Source: Cystobasidium ongulense
Lineage: Eukaryota; Basidiomycota; Cystobasidiomycetes; Cystobasidiales; Cystobasidiaceae
DNA length: 64,000 nucleotides
Assembly: GCA_022835595.1 (NCBI GenBank)
Contig: BQUP01000002.1
Coordinates: forward strand, 1,784,534 to 1,848,533
Direction of reading: 5' to 3'
Below the pieces are notes generated by a model. The model made no database searches, had not been told where the DNA came from, and saw only the letters and a list, made by a program, of their open reading frames with translations. Both the position numbers and the translations under genes were made by a program. Numbering within the stretch: position 1 is the stretch's first letter; the number at the start of each line of letters is the position of its first letter. Of the stretch, positions 30,801 through 44,200 are shown piece after piece.

Positions 30801-33800
30801 CTTCTTCCTCCTTGTTGCCCATGTTGAAGTACGCGTTTCCGATAAAAAACACAGTTTTATGCATGATGAAAAGCACTTCTCGCAATCGTAGGGAGAATGA
30901 TGCTATCAATCTAGTCTTGTTCTTCGCCTGATGAGGCTTCAGCATGCAAGATTGTAGCGACTGATTAAGGTTTGGATAGACTCACTTTCGTAGTACTGTC
31001 TTGGTCATTTCGTTTCTCCATGAGCTCTCTCACCTTGTCGTGAAACACAGACAGGTATGGATACCCAGCAATCCCAGGAACCGGAGTGGTACTATTAGCT
31101 CTACTTTCCGAGTCAGAAGCACGAGCTTCCGGGAATATTTCCAAGAGCTCGTCTAAAAAGTAGGTCAGCTGATGAAGCTAGACGCAAAGTGGATAGGTAC
31201 TGACTGAAGATATCCTGAGCTAATAGATGTAAGTCTCGCTTTGCAACGCTAAGAATCTTCAAACCTTTTTCATATCGCTCGCATTCTTCCTTGTCGTACA
31301 TGACCCGATAACCACGGTCAACCTTAGCCGACGCAGCAGCCCGTTGATCTGAGTGAAGCTCTGAAATGTTCTTGCCCCTCAAATCGAGCAAGATATCGTC
31401 TAGAGTCCTGTATAATGCCATTGTGTCAGTGAGATACCACAGCCTTTCCATTACCGAGATCACCCACTGTATGGCAACCTCTTCTGCTTTCCGGCCATTG
31501 TTTCCCCTTTCGCGATTCGGTGCGGCAGCTTGCGCGTGCGCGTAGAAGCATGCTTGTCGTAATGTATGCAGCCAGCGAGACTTTTAGTGTCTATTTGTCA
31601 GCTGACCCATAGACTACAAGCATTCCTGAGGCAAACTCACCATAAGGAATCTATCTATCGACCAGGTTGAAGTCAATCGCGATGCGTCCATGTGAAACTG
31701 TAATTCGGTGAGAGCGTCACCATATCTAGCACGATAATTGTATAGCTCGATAGGTGTGAAATTGACTGGAACGATAAAACGTTCTTGCGGTGGTAACGAC
31801 AGCTCTCCTTCAATTTGAGATTTGACTGTACGGATTCCAATACGCGATACTAGATGCGAGAAGACATCTGCTAGTTCCGGCTTGAGGAGTTTCTGAAATG
31901 ATAGACTGTTGCTTCCAACATCGTAAATGCGCAGGAAGCGAAGGAGTCCAGAGACTGCAATACGATCACCTTAGCGTATGGCGCATCTGCCGTGGGGCTC
32001 GGAACGTACGATCTTTGATTGTCTGTTTGATAGGTGTACCACTGACCGCCCAGCTATATTTGCGGGGTATCCAGCTTGCTGTTTCTGATATTGCGCTTGT
32101 AGTGCTTGCAGCCATCTCTACATAGATAGTCAGCTGCAAAAATCTGGCATGGTTAAGTGACGTAGTCTAGACTCACGCGCTTCATCAAGAATCACCCTCA
32201 GCCACTCTATCCCAACAAGGACTGACCGTCTATACGTCACGCGGTTGCCACGAGCGACTTGCCCGCGGGTATGATGTAGCCGGGGTTTTCTCGCGATAGC
32301 TAGGTCACTTGCCATAGTATCAAAGTCACACAAAACGACGTCGAATCTTCTGATTGTCCTTTCAACCTCTTTCCCATCATCTTTAGGATATGTAGTCTTC
32401 ATGCCTGAGTAGCGCAACACCCGTAGTGCGGGAGCGTGTCTCGTGATCTCATCTGCCCACTGTCCGATGATAGCCAGAGGACAAACGAGAAGTGTCAAAT
32501 TTGAGGGTTGCACATCCGTAGCTAGCCATTCTGCATCATACAGAGGTAGCTGAGTCCGTTCTGACTCTTGACTTAGAAGAATGAGAGACAGAAGCTCGAC
32601 TGTCTTGCCTAGACCCATCTCTTCAGCTAATATACTCCCTTCCATCGTCTCTGATTCGTCCCCAGTCTCCGAAAATTCAGATGAGGTGGGGCAGAAGAAC
32701 CATTCCTCGCCATCGTCGAACACAGCTTTCGACCACATAACGCTCCGACGGAGGTCCCTCTTTCTTTCCGGATTCTTGATGCTCTGAACTGTTTGTTTGC
32801 CATCGTGATCTCGACCAGCTAAGATCTTGCCCTCCCTGTATAGCATCCACTCTAGGGATCTACACTGGAAAGGATGCCTACGATCGATTACATTAGTCTG
32901 ACTAACGTTGAACAGCTAGCAGTGTGCGGTGCTTACAGCCTTGGGACGAGCCCAGGTGGTTCTATCGGTCTACTGCCAGTGAATTCATCTATCTCTACAT
33001 CCTCTTGTTTGGCTTTACCCTTGCCTTTCAAATCGTGTTCCTGGTAGCTTCCAGCCAGTGGCGGTCGAGGCAAACAGGAATAGAAATATTCAAGATTCGT
33101 TTCGGCATAAAGTTTTCCTGACCTTTCTTCTATAGGTTTGAGTACTTCTTGGTGATGTCTGTCTAACAAAAGACCATTCCAAAGCACTCCTTCAATAGAA
33201 ATGGGCAGTAGATTCGCGAACGATTTCTTCATGTCCGAGGTGTCGACATTGCCTAGATTGGCGATGTCGAGATGAATTTCAACTTCTAGACTATAGTAGA
33301 AGTCGAGTGCTGTTTCCTTTCCAAGTTGTTGGTTTGCCGCAGCATCTGGAGCTTTTCCGAGCACCTTGCGCAGAAGACCAGGTTCAAGTCGAAGGAGGTC
33401 TGTTTGATTGTGCAGTATGCCGAGACAGGATATCAAGTCGTCTACGCCAAAACTTCGCAAGGAGCTGTAAGAATGGTAAGTACCGGTGAAGTGTGTGTCG
33501 GACAGAGACGCCACTTGTAGACCCCCATATTTGATAGAAGGAAAAGCGGAAAGGTCGACGGCCAGAGTCTCGGGATATAACCCATGATCGTCTGAGCCCT
33601 TATTTATTCGAAAATCAGCAGCATGGTAAGGCTGAAGGTGAAATGTATGGGTGAGGATGCGCTTGAAAGATGTATTTTTTTCTGAACGCGCTTTCTTCGC
33701 ACTGCGTGCGGAATGACCCAAGTCGGACATTGCATCTTCAGGAGATGCTGATCGTTTGAGTACGTTGTATCTGCTGCTCTTGTCGACGCCGTTGCTGCTG

Positions 33801-34223
33801 CTCAAAGTGCCAGACGTGGAAGCGCGAGGGTTGCCGTTCGCACGAGCATGATGATCACCGGCGGCGGTAGATAAATTGGCCAGATTCTGTAGGTGCAAGG
33901 TGAACAGCAGTCCGTTATCATGGGCTGAACGTAACTCACAATGCATCTCCAGACGCCCCAGTAGGGCCAGGTCTTTCGAGGACGACTGTCGGCGATATCG
34001 AGTCGAATGCAGCTCGTCGAGCAGCCTGGTCGATAGAGCAGTGGAGTGGCCTCCATCGAGCCACGCTACCACAGGAACAAGCTGCGATAGCCTACAGAAC
34101 AGGACAGACTTCAAAACAGGTTGGCAGGAAGCGAACACATTTTGCAATCCATTTCATTTCGTTTTGCTCGACCAAAGCTACAACTTGGTGGCGTAAAGCA
34201 GTAGTAGTAGTACAAGCACGCAT
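27874..34223 (-). CDS. SNF2-family ATPase with embedded RING finger (IRC20/SHPRH type E3 ligase)
   Basis: This is a large multi-exon gene of about 6.3 kb. After a long N-terminal region, the SNF2 ATPase begins at LVPRLHPFQCRSLEWML. It has Walker A EEMGLGKTVELL, motif Ia LLVCPLAIIGQW, a DEAQ box formed across an intron (ILDEAQMAAS) and SGTPIKQTIKD. A long helical insert follows. A C3HC4-type RING lies between the two ATPase lobes: CLICANTEVGH joined to VVLTHCGHCMHEKCLRTWCM and CPVC. The second lobe has KVLIYSAWQYACDVL and ETQAIARVHRIGQKRKTT. The order SNF2 N-lobe, RING, helicase C-lobe is that of yeast Irc20 and human SHPRH, which act in DNA-damage tolerance and recombination. The proposed start at 34223 (MRACTTTTALRHQ) requires a weak donor and is uncertain. 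Internal exon borders were not all fixed. Confidence 0.85.
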
Positions 34224-34394
34224 TGTAATTTCGATTCTATTCTTTATCAAGGCTGACTCGCTTAGCTGTATGTGTACATTCTTACCAGACTATGACTTCC
34301 TGCAGCTGCGATGAGAAGAAGAAACCGACTATCATACGTATCAACCAGCATAAATTCCACAGTATCAGGTAGGCAGATTGCGTATTGGTCCATT

Positions 34395-37300
34395 CTAGCC
34401 TCGTCGACCCCATCCCCTGTCTTGAATGCCAGCTTGCAGTTGATTGACTCCCGCACTATCGTTCTTTCTTCCGTTCCCCGGCCCACTATTCCTGCCTGCT
34501 CTTCCGCCATTTCCACCACCATTACCTCGTCTATCGTCATTTCCAAAACCTCTCTCTCTACCACCTCCTCTTCCATCATTCCTGTTGCGATCCCCACCTC
34601 TTCCGCCTGATCCTCCTCCATATGGCGATGTAGCGCCGCCTCTGGATCTCTCCTGTCGCTCTCGCTCGCCTATTAAGCGTGCTTCTGCAGAAGCAGCTTT
34701 GATCCGTTCGGGATCAATGTAGCCAGGTGGATGATTTTGTTGCGGTGGAGGGCCCCAGGACTGTTGTGGTGGTACCTGAGGCTGCTGCCCGCCTTGCCAT
34801 GGTGGTGATCCAGCGGGATTCCACCGACCGGGTGGAGGTGGGAAGGGTGGATATCCTTGTAGTTGTATGGGAGGCGGGCCCCAGGATTGCGCTCCAGATG
34901 AGTTTGCCGAGGCACTTCCGCCTAGACCTGGAATACCTCCTCCATTGTAGCCCGTCTGAGCCGGCGAGAACGCGCCATATTGAGGGGCACCTGCATGCAA
35001 TGGCGATCCTTGTTGAGTACTCGCACTGAGCGCTTGTAATAGAGAAGGATTCGAAAGTAGACTCTGAAGAGCGGCTGGATCAAGAGCAGGTAGTCCTGCT
35101 GCCAATGACGGCTGACTTGATGTTGGGGCTTGCGAAGGAACAGCAGGAGGGTGATAAGGTGGTGACATGTGTGATGAGAAAGATGGGCCTTGCGATGGCA
35201 TTCCAGGCTGGCCCAACGGCGACAGGTGAGAAGTGCCAGCCTGATGAGAGGGCTGAAGCTGATTACGTTGATGAGTAGCTGAAGACCGGTCTTGTGATGA
35301 TTGAGGCGTACTTCCACCAGAGTTGGTAGCAGCATTACTCGATCTGTGTGTAGTATTCAATCCCAATCCTTTCTGAAGTACCAGAACACTAAGTAAATAA
35401 TCCCTCTTTCTATGACCCTGTTCCGGAAGAGTGTGTGAATCCAAAATCTCAACATAATCAGGTAGTTGAGCATTCTTCTTTAGGGGGACAATATAATGAT
35501 CTCTAGTAACCTTCTTTAATTCTGAAGACGGTGGAGCGACACCATATCTTTTCCTATCAGAATACATATTGACCAATTTCGAATACATAGCTTCCGTCTT
35601 TTCGATGTCTTCCGCATTCGTTGTTGCTGCTGAACCGACAGTTGCGTCAAGATGGGGCAAGATAGCGAGGACGATGTTTTCTCTTGAATGAGAGAAATTG
35701 CTTTGTACGACATATTCACTTGCAGCTTTTTCGTCTATCCTTCCTGTAATGTCAATCTTTCCCTTTGGAAGGACTCGTTCCCATATAGACGGGTGCGCTC
35801 CGAAAGGTGTTCCACCGACTTGAACTAGACGAGCAGGGAAAGAGCCTTCATCTACTAGGGAGATTATACCCTCCCAGACAGACGGCAGTGATGCGATATC
35901 ATCCGTAGCACTGGACGATGGCGAAGAAGGTGCGATTGCTTTCTTCGTGCTTGTCCCTTGAGATGCTTCTCCACCACCCATCAGAGCATCGAAATCATCA
36001 TCTGCATTGCTCTTTTCCCTCGCATCATTAGCGAATGGATCATATTCCTTCTCCGCTTGTTCTTCACCCTTCTTAGCTTCAGCTGAACCTTCATCGTCCG
36101 ATTCGAGTTCCATATCATCTTCTTCTTTTTCTTTCGCTTGTCTGGCAATTTCAGTTTTTTCATCGATACCTTCCTTCTCTGTGCTTGTCGAAGCTGGAGT
36201 AGGTCTTAATGTACTCCATACAGCATCTAGATCGAGCTTGGCTTTGGACTGACTATCTGATCTAGCATGATGTGGGAGTGAAGGTCTAGCGAACTGTTCT
36301 TCGGGACCCTTGTCTCCAACTCCACCTTCGTAAGGCCCCGCCATGAATTGTCCGAGCGAGTCCGATGCAGTCGCACGTGGCGACTCAACAACAGGTGAAT
36401 AAGCTCTTCCAGTAGGTGAATCCGCAAAGACAGCAGAGGGCGATCCAAATCTTGGTGAATCGCCTAAACGAGGAGAGCCAGCCAAAGACATAGATCTCTC
36501 TCTCTCACTGAACGAGTCGAATCCTTCATTGGGTAAATAAGGTGTATCACCTGTAACGCTCATTGAATCTCTTGTTGCTTGCTCTCTACCAATACTGTTA
36601 TTATAATCTTGAGTTATGCTAGATTGTTGTTCACCAGAGTCGAATTCATCTAAAACTTCCTCTCCTTTGTGTGTAATTTTAGTCTTAGGTTTCTCAACAT
36701 CGATTTTAACACTTTGAGCTAGAGATCTTGCTTTTTCAGCTTCTTGTTCTGCTCTTACTTCAGGTGATAATAAATCTTCTTGGTTCATACTGTAGATTTG
36801 ACTTGCATTCAAAACACCAGAGGCTACTCTAGATCTGAAATACTCATTTGATTTCAAGTTAAAATGTAAAGTCCTGAATTTTGCAGTGTATTTCTTGCTG
36901 TGTGTTAGGATTCCTTTTGCATCGGGTTCACAATTGTGTGTGAAGAGTTCAACTTCGACTGCTTCAGCGTACTCGCGGGCTTTCGAAGGTGGTACTATTG
37001 TTGAGTCTTCACTCGAAGACGTAGAGGCAGCTGTAAAGATGGCTGCTAGAATCTTCTCGAGTTGTTCAATGCAGTGTCTGCGTGTAGGGTTGGAGAGAGG
37101 ATCGCTAGGATTGGAGGTTGGCTTTGCCGCGTTGCCGTAAAACTGTAGCGCATTTCTCAAAATCAGCCCATTGATACTCCATCTCTCAGCAAACAAAAGG
37201 TAGAGATGAACTGACCTGACTGGTAGAAGCAGATTTCCTCCTTCTCTCTTCGGCCTCGTCCTCATCTTCGACTACTCTCTTCCTTCGTTTTGCATTACTA

Positions 37301-38335
37301 TTGCCGGCGGATGAGCTCTTTCTTCTCTGACTACCATTAGGTAGGGCAGGGAGTCTGCTCGTTCCTACTGTGCTTGGCTTCTTCCTCTTCGCAGATGACA
37401 GACCTTCTTCGGCATAATCATCATCGTCTTCGTCTTCAGCGCCATCTTCTAAAGCGTGCACTTTCCTGCTTTTACTAGACGTCTTTTTGCCTGTTTGAAT
37501 AGCTCCCTCGGCTTGTCCTGAAGTGAAGTAATCGCCATCCTCGGCATTGTCGTGCTCTTCGCCTGAATCAGAGGGCGTCATGATGGGCGGTAGTGGCAGT
37601 GGAGCGGGAGTGAGGTGTGAGGTGGACGTGGATGTAGAGGGAAGTGGGTGTGTACGATGCACGGGGGAGTCCGGAAACCCTCCTGTAGGGAATGAGGGTA
37701 GTTCGTCGAAAGTAGATGGGGCATCATAGGACCCTGTTTACACAATGATATACGCTTGTATCAGCATACTTGGGCAACACAGAGAGAATGCAAGCTTCTT
37801 ACATTCCGTCTTGCCCGAGCCAGCTTGCTCGCACTGGTCACAGTAGTATGTCGCGATTCTCGAGGCATCTTCTTCGGACAGATTAATGCATTCAAAGTGG
37901 AACCTAGAGATGACTACCATCAGCCTGCACGCTCAACAAGAGCTGTTATCACTTCTCTACTCACCAGTTCTCGCAAGCTTCACAGAATATCATCGGAGTG
38001 CCATTGTCGACTCCGAGACAGATGCAGAACAGCTGTTCGCCCGTCTCGGTCTCCACTGGGCCAGCGCCTCCCTTGACTGCTGTTGTCGCTTCTTGCTGGT
38101 GATGGCCGCCATTCTCTTCCATATCATGCTGCTGCTGCTGCTCTTCCTGCACGGCGACGCCGTGGCTGATGGGCGGGACAGCGGCACCACCACCATCACC
38201 ACTCTTGACAGGCTGCGTGGCTTGCTTCTTCTTCGCAGGCGCTCTCCTCCTGCTCGCTGCTCTGCCCTTTCCTGCAGGCTCAGGCGGCACCCAGCTTGTC
38301 GGGGCTGCTTTCCGCTCGCGTCTCTCTGCGACCAT
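34395..38335 (-). CDS. BYE1-type transcription factor (PHD - TFIIS central domain - SPOC)
   Basis: Four exons, 38335-37965, 37903-37803, 37733-37216 and 37142-34395, give 1245 residues. The PHD finger is built across the first intron: CICLGVDNGTPMIFCEACEN, then WFHFECINLS and YYCDQC, supplying the Cys4-His-Cys3 ligands. A Lys/Glu/Ser-rich linker follows. The TFIIS_M domain (about residues 345-480) includes TRRHCIEQLEKILAAIF and YTAKFRTLHFNLKSNE. The SPOC domain (about 750-910) includes VWEGIISLVDEGSFPARLVQ and ends KRDYLLSVLVLQKGLG. The family (yeast Bye1, animal PHF3/DIDO) binds H3K4me3 and RNA polymerase II during elongation. Odd here is a Pro/Gln-rich region followed by a Gly/Arg/Asp/Asn-rich tail of about 70 residues at the very end, of the RGG type. 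Confidence 0.87.
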
Positions 38336-39063
38336 GGTGGATGGCAGCGCAAAGGCGACGGTATAGTGCAGAGCAGTGCAAGTATGAATGTGTGCTGTAG
38401 AAACTCTCTTTCTGCTTGCTTGCTCGTGTGCTCGCTATCGACAGACGACCTCCTCAAAGCTACACAAACGCAAAGTAGTAATGGCTAGGTATGACTAGGT
38501 CAGAGGACTGCCAGGCGTCCAGACAGCCGGATAGCTAGCCTGCTTGAAGGGCGTCGTTGTCCAGGTCTTGCTTGCTGTCTCGTCAGTCAGCTAGTCAGCC
38601 TCTGTTTCTTGCTGCGTTGGGTTTGATGTCGATATTGGCAGAAGAAAGAGCTCGACAGGCCGAAAAGAGGTGATGAAGAGGCAGAGCAAGGCGGCAGTTG
38701 CATTGGAAGCAAGACGGGCAAGGCTCAGTGACCAGTCTATAATACACTCCAAACGAGCACGACTTTCGCTGCAGTCGCACCTGACAAGCCTGCATAAGGT
38801 CAGTCCCTCCTACGCTCGCTGACTCAGCAGACAGGACGCAATCATACCGTATGGCAATCTTCACGCAAGCTCGACATTCAGGCACAGCGTTACGCTCTAG
38901 ACATACTGGCATTGCTCTGACTTGTCACGCTAAAGCCAGGATATATACATTAAGCAAGCAAGAAAGAAAGCTAGCGCTCCACACATCTACTGCGAGTTTA
39001 GAATAACGAATCCCTAACGATAATGTTGATAGCATAGGTACGATTCTCATTTGTTGATGAAGT
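38336..39063. other. intergenic upstream of the BYE1-type gene
   Basis: This 728-nt stretch lies between two minus-strand genes and should contain the BYE1-type promoter and the 3' flank of the ligase gene. A short purine-rich run (AAGAAAGAAAG) occurs near 38960. I see no gene. Confidence 0.35.
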
Positions 39064-40798
39064 TCACTTCAGACCAGTCTCGTTCCGGCTAGCTTTGACA
39101 ATATACCCTTTATCAGCAACGAGAGCTCTATCTCTTATAAGTACAGTATACTTTAACACCCATCTGGCAGACAGAGCTTTGAGTACTCGTCTCGCTTCTT
39201 CCTCTTCCGTTTCATCGCTTGAGGAAGATGGTCCTGATCCATTGATACGGAGATGCAACGAGGACGAAGCTGTTGCTTTGTTGAGGTCAACTTTGCTCCT
39301 TTCTGAAGAGGAAGAGGATGACCTCGTGTGTTGACCTTTGGAGGAGAGGGTTGAAAAGTCCAAGGGACCACGATGAGTGAGTGGAGGAGGAAGTCGAGCG
39401 CCATGTCTCGCCAGCAATCTCGTGAATGTTCGAGGAGGTAGGAAATCTAGCAAAACAGGGGTTTATTAGTAGATGAAGCTTTAATGTCAAGCAGCTTGAG
39501 ACTTTGAAAGTCACAGGGGAGCAGAGACGCACCACTACAGTCTGCATGAACCAGTAGATCCACATCCTCCTCTCTTGCGAACTCGACTAACTCGGAAGGA
39601 ACATCGCATCTATTCCTGGTGTTCACCTGGCATACTTTTGGTTTCCTAAATCTAGTACTAGTAATACCAGTAGTACCCGTTCTACCAGAAGAGCCATCTT
39701 CTGCTTCATTCCTATCGGAATTAGTGTCCTCCTTCTTAGCTTGACCTAGCAACCAATGTAACCTATCAAGGGAGAATTCCGATACTCCAAGCGATAAGAG
39801 GTGTTTATTCTTGGAAGCTTCCTTCCATACTTTTATGATGCTCGCTCTTACGGCATTTTCATCTTCTAATAACGGATTACTTCCATTCGTACGAGCATTG
39901 GCATCATCACAACAGTCTTCCCCGTTGGCGGAATTATCGAATGTCAAGCCAGGGAATGAGATGATAAAAGTGTCTACTTCGGTCAAGCCAGTTGCGATTC
40001 TGAGTTGCTCGAGTGATTCATTTATCCATGCTGGATCTAGAGAGTCGTATAGCGATGTAGAGGGTGAGCCAATGTCGTTATTTATGGACGAAGGTGAATA
40101 ATCGCTTGGTGGGAGATAGAAGAACTTTGCGGTTACATCTAGTGCTACTCTTGTTTCAGGGAATGCCACAGCTGGTTCTTGACGGATCGTGTCTTGTGCA
40201 GGGATGGTCACGTATGCGGGAGTGTTGTCTGTTGCCGAGGTAGAAGCTGGAGGAGGGATATAGGACCAAGAAGGGACCGCTTCGCACTCCTCATCCGCTT
40301 TGCTCGGTCTAGTGAGGGAAGGGACGCCTTCGAACAAGGTAGAAGGAGAGGTGCATGAAGTCGACGGCAAGGCAAGTGATGTGTGTCGGGGACATGCGAG
40401 TGAATGCTCCAGCAGCGACTCGAGCGACCTGACGAGCTCGGAATTGGATTTTGCAGATGTCAGATTGTCCGAGACTATTCCGGTGCGTAGGATTGAATCC
40501 ACGTAGAGGTAGAGGATCTGCGTGTTCATTTCCGTTTAAGAGTATTTTGAAAATGTAGGATTTCCCAGATGATATGGCGTTATGGGCGAGATCGGAGACG
40601 TGACAGACATGCGGAAATCGTGGGACAGGCGCAGGAAAGCAAAGTGTGCAGGCATATAGCAATACAAGCGTCCGTCAGCAATGATAGTTCCACGGCGCTC
40701 CTCTTGCAGGTCTGTCCGGCCGTCCAGCCTTCCCACAGCATGCGCATCCGAGGACTGCCCGGCCCAGATTGACTGTCACTCACCAAGTCTTCCGCCAT
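39064..40798 (-). CDS. glutamate-cysteine ligase regulatory subunit (GCLM/Gcs2)
   Basis: This is the modifier subunit that raises activity of gamma-glutamylcysteine synthetase, the first step of glutathione synthesis. It has an aldo-keto reductase-like fold. The firm exons are 40529-39533 and 39446-39064. Recognisable parts are ALDVTAKFFYLPPSDY, SLEQLRIATGLTEVDTFIIS, SLGVSEFSLDRLHWLLGQA, PKVCQVNTRNRCDVPSELVE and VDLLVHADCSDFLPPRTF, ending WVLKYTVLIRDRALVADKGY. Several Ser/Asn/Asp-rich inserts lengthen it to about 459 residues. Two starts are possible. One is the ATG at 40529 (MNTQILYLYVDS). The other is a five-codon first exon at 40798 (MAEDL, donor GTGAGT) joined to ILYLYVDS by the CAG just after the fourth codon of the first model. 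The second has the better donor and is the span given. Confidence 0.85.
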
Positions 40799-41274
40799 CT
40801 TGAACAGCCTTGTCTCGTCGAGTGCAGTCTGATCTCTCGCTGCCTGATCTATACGTCGAGCTTCTGCTTCTTGATCTCCAGGCTATCCGTATCTCCGCGC
40901 GCGCGACAGCTCGCTCCAAGGCTGAAATGGGTGATCTTTCTTATTCCGCTTTCCGCTTTCTCTGCCCTCTGCACACTCTGCACAGTCCAATGACAGCCTG
41001 TGAGCTCACGCCAGTCTTGCTCTTGCCGTTCTTTGCGTTCAGGCAAGAAAGAAAGAGCTGCTCTGTAAGCGAACGACCGGCGACAACAAGGCAATCGGAA
41101 AGCTAAGTAGTATACGGGAAATTGCAAGTTTATGATAATATATCATCTGGGCTACAGGACCTGGGAATAGATAGCTACATTGCTTGTCGTCTGATGATAT
41201 GATGCAACCTGTGATTAATTCGAGAAAAAAAGTAACCTGAAAATCCTATATACTCGGCTAATTGGTACCACCCT
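40799..41274. other. intergenic, GCLM promoter / membrane-protein 3' flank
   Basis: This 476-nt stretch lies between two minus-strand genes. Short open frames on both strands have no recognisable product. Nothing else is visible. Confidence 0.35.
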
Positions 41275-44200
41275 TCACAAGAGACCTTTCTCATATCGCA
41301 AACTTGATGTGAAGGAAACTCCATCACCGTCAGAGTTCCTCTCCCGTTCGTCAGACGAATCAACCATGATATGCCGGGATTGCCAGCCATATGCGGGTGC
41401 TGAGCTTCGGAGCGCCGAGAGGATAACTCCACCAAGAATAGGCAGCACTTTCAATAACATGGAAGCGAAAGCGCTCGAGGCTTGAAGCTGCATTGGCAGG
41501 ACGCGAGACCATCAGCATATTACGCATCTGGAATGCAGAATGAGTACTTACCGCTTTCGACTCCAGTATGCTACTGCCGGCAATTCCGCACAAGAGGTCC
41601 AGCAAACTTTGAAACAGTATAAAACAAGCCACCAAAGCAGCGTCCACAGCTCTCGACTTTTTCAACGCGACCAGATGAGCAGCAGAAGGTCCTTGATAAG
41701 TCTCTTGACGTAACAATCTAGATCGCCAACTAGCTGCTGTTCTCGATGATGCGTATGAGAAAGTAGACGAGCTGGAAGATGAATGGGTACGGTATGAATA
41801 ACTTGATGCTCGTGATTGAGCTCGGTTGTTCGCAGTTCTCCTTTCTGTGCGGGTGCATGTACCCCCTCCTGATAGTCCCGATGACAGGCTCGGTTGATAC
41901 TCGGTACGCAGACCAGGCGTATACGAGCGTGACAAGTGCGAGCGCTGTGTTTCGTTTCTCTTCATATTAAAAGAAGGTGTAGAAAGGGCTCCTTCTTCTT
42001 CAATACCGTCATATGGACCGAGCATATGAGCCACAGCAGCGCTGTCTTCCACGGCTCCTAATTTGGCATCATACCCATCCTCAAGATCATAAGGTAGTTT
42101 CAAATCTTCCCCGAAATAGCTATCGTCATTCCCACCTTCTCGGGTCCGATTATTGTATTCTGGAGAGAAAACTCGGATTCGTCTTGATGGTTCGAATCGC
42201 TTCTCCGAGCATTCAAGTGATGAAGTATTGGACCTTAGACTTGTTTCTCTAACGAGTGAGGGAGTCCTAGTTCGAACAGGGTATAGATACTCCTCTTGGA
42301 CGCCGAGTCCACCTACAGGTCCACTGACTGATCTATCAAGCCTATCACCGAACAAAGCAAGCGCAGGAGAATAAGGAGAAGGTCCATCTCCTCCTACTCC
42401 TCTTGTTGACGCTCCCAAATCATCCCTTATCAGACCAGGTGAAGGTAGAGTAATATCAAAGTCCGGCATTTCAGGAACGTATAATCTGGGTGTGAATTCT
42501 GGTCTTGCACTGAAAGAGCGATATGATGATGCGCGTGAGGATGGTAGACGTGTATTTCCTATGCACGAACGAGAAAGTACGGATTGAGGTCGTCGTGGAC
42601 CTTCGTTGGGATAGAGAGATGAGGTCCGTGCATCTCTCGACGAAGAAGAGAGGATCGAATGGGAGCGTGTTAAATCGCTTTTAGGAGGTCGTGTATATGC
42701 ATCTTCTTGAACAATATCGTCCGCGCTAGAAAGTCGGAAAATAGTTGAGTCTTTCTCGACTACAAGCCCCATATTAGCAGCTGGCGATTCAATCAGAGCT
42801 GCTTCTTCCACTTCGCTCAGATACTCGGCAGTAATTAAGAGTCTCTTCTGAATCCTCAATTCCACCCATATCAGAATTGCAAGTAGGGAGATTCCTGAAC
42901 AAGCTCGTATGAAGCCTTCAAATTGCCAATTCTGTAGTATACCATTTATGGCACTTGATATAGTTGCTTCATTTGTGTCTTTCGAATTCGACGATACGCC
43001 GTCTTGAAATGATGATATGCTTCCTATCGTTGCTTCAAGCCCTCCAATTGGCATAGCCAATCTCGGTAAAATATTCTGAAATACAGTGATGGAGCGATAG
43101 GATTTTGAAAATACCAGCAAGATCGGTAAAATGCAGAGTATGAACGGGACCAAGAAGAGAAGTGCGTTGGCTATTAAAGGATGCAGGATTGGTTTACCTA
43201 GTGATTTAGGGAGGGGAGGGGTGATTTGATCTGATAGTGACATGTAGCGCACTGGAGAGGTGTTCGAGGTGAATAGAGGAATATGACAAATCGAGCCAAC
43301 GATGATGAGCCTGATCGCAAGCCATAAACCGGTACTGCGAACGTGAGATTTCGCTTTCAGCGCTCCACTGAGGGTGTACGTATCTGGGGAGCGACGACTT
43401 ACAATTCTACTATCCTAGCTATCAAATTGAAATGTAAGAGCCAAGCGGTCCTTCCTTGCGTTTCGATACTGAGGGCCCTCGCGATAGTAGCGACGCAGCT
43501 GATAAGTGCACATAGTAGCACACTTCCCTCGACAGGTACGATCAATATCCTACTTTTCCCTTGATTTTTTGCATTTCCTTCCCATGTATAAGGTGAAGAA
43601 GAAACCAAGTAAGAATGTTTAGCATTATAATGAATCTTGTATTTTCGGAAAAAGGATAATTTGGCACGTGAAATTGACCAAGCTAATTTGAGGAGAATGG
43701 AAAGAATACCCAAAGCCGTCAAGGCTAGTAGGATGGCGAGCGGCCATAGTCCCGTGAGAGGCTGTTCAAAATGATAGAGTATCCACATTAGTACACGCTC
43801 GATTGAGGGGCGATATATGGAGTGGCCCAGACTTACATATTGCGAAGAGACAGATTCCCATACAGTCTTATGGAATTGATAATCACGATCTTCTACCGCT
43901 GCTGTTCCCTTGTTGACGTCCTCTGATGCCCCTGTACCGCCGGAATCGACAGCACGCACTGCTTCAAGCAGTGCCTTCGGTAACTGTTCATTCAAGAACG
44001 ACATTGTTTGCGGAACGTAGATCCTATGTATGTAAGATAATGGACCAGCCAAAGAATTGGGTTTGTCTTGCAAACTTTCCAACTAACACCGATCTTGCGG
44101 AATTGCTTGATAATAGACTGAACCTACAAACAGAGAGGAAAAAGAAAAAAAGGAAGAGATCAAAGGTACATACCGCAAGCGGGACAGGAGAGGGTGGAAA

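Noticed and set aside
33847-33899. Possible intron in the SNF2/RING gene (GTGAGT to CTACAG)
   Set aside because: Splicing it would create an immediate stop. The unspliced frame is open, so it was kept as coding.
37886-38488. Plus-strand ORF of 200 codons with a hydrophobic run
   Set aside because: It is antisense to the first exon of the BYE1-type gene, whose PHD finger ligands fix the coding strand.
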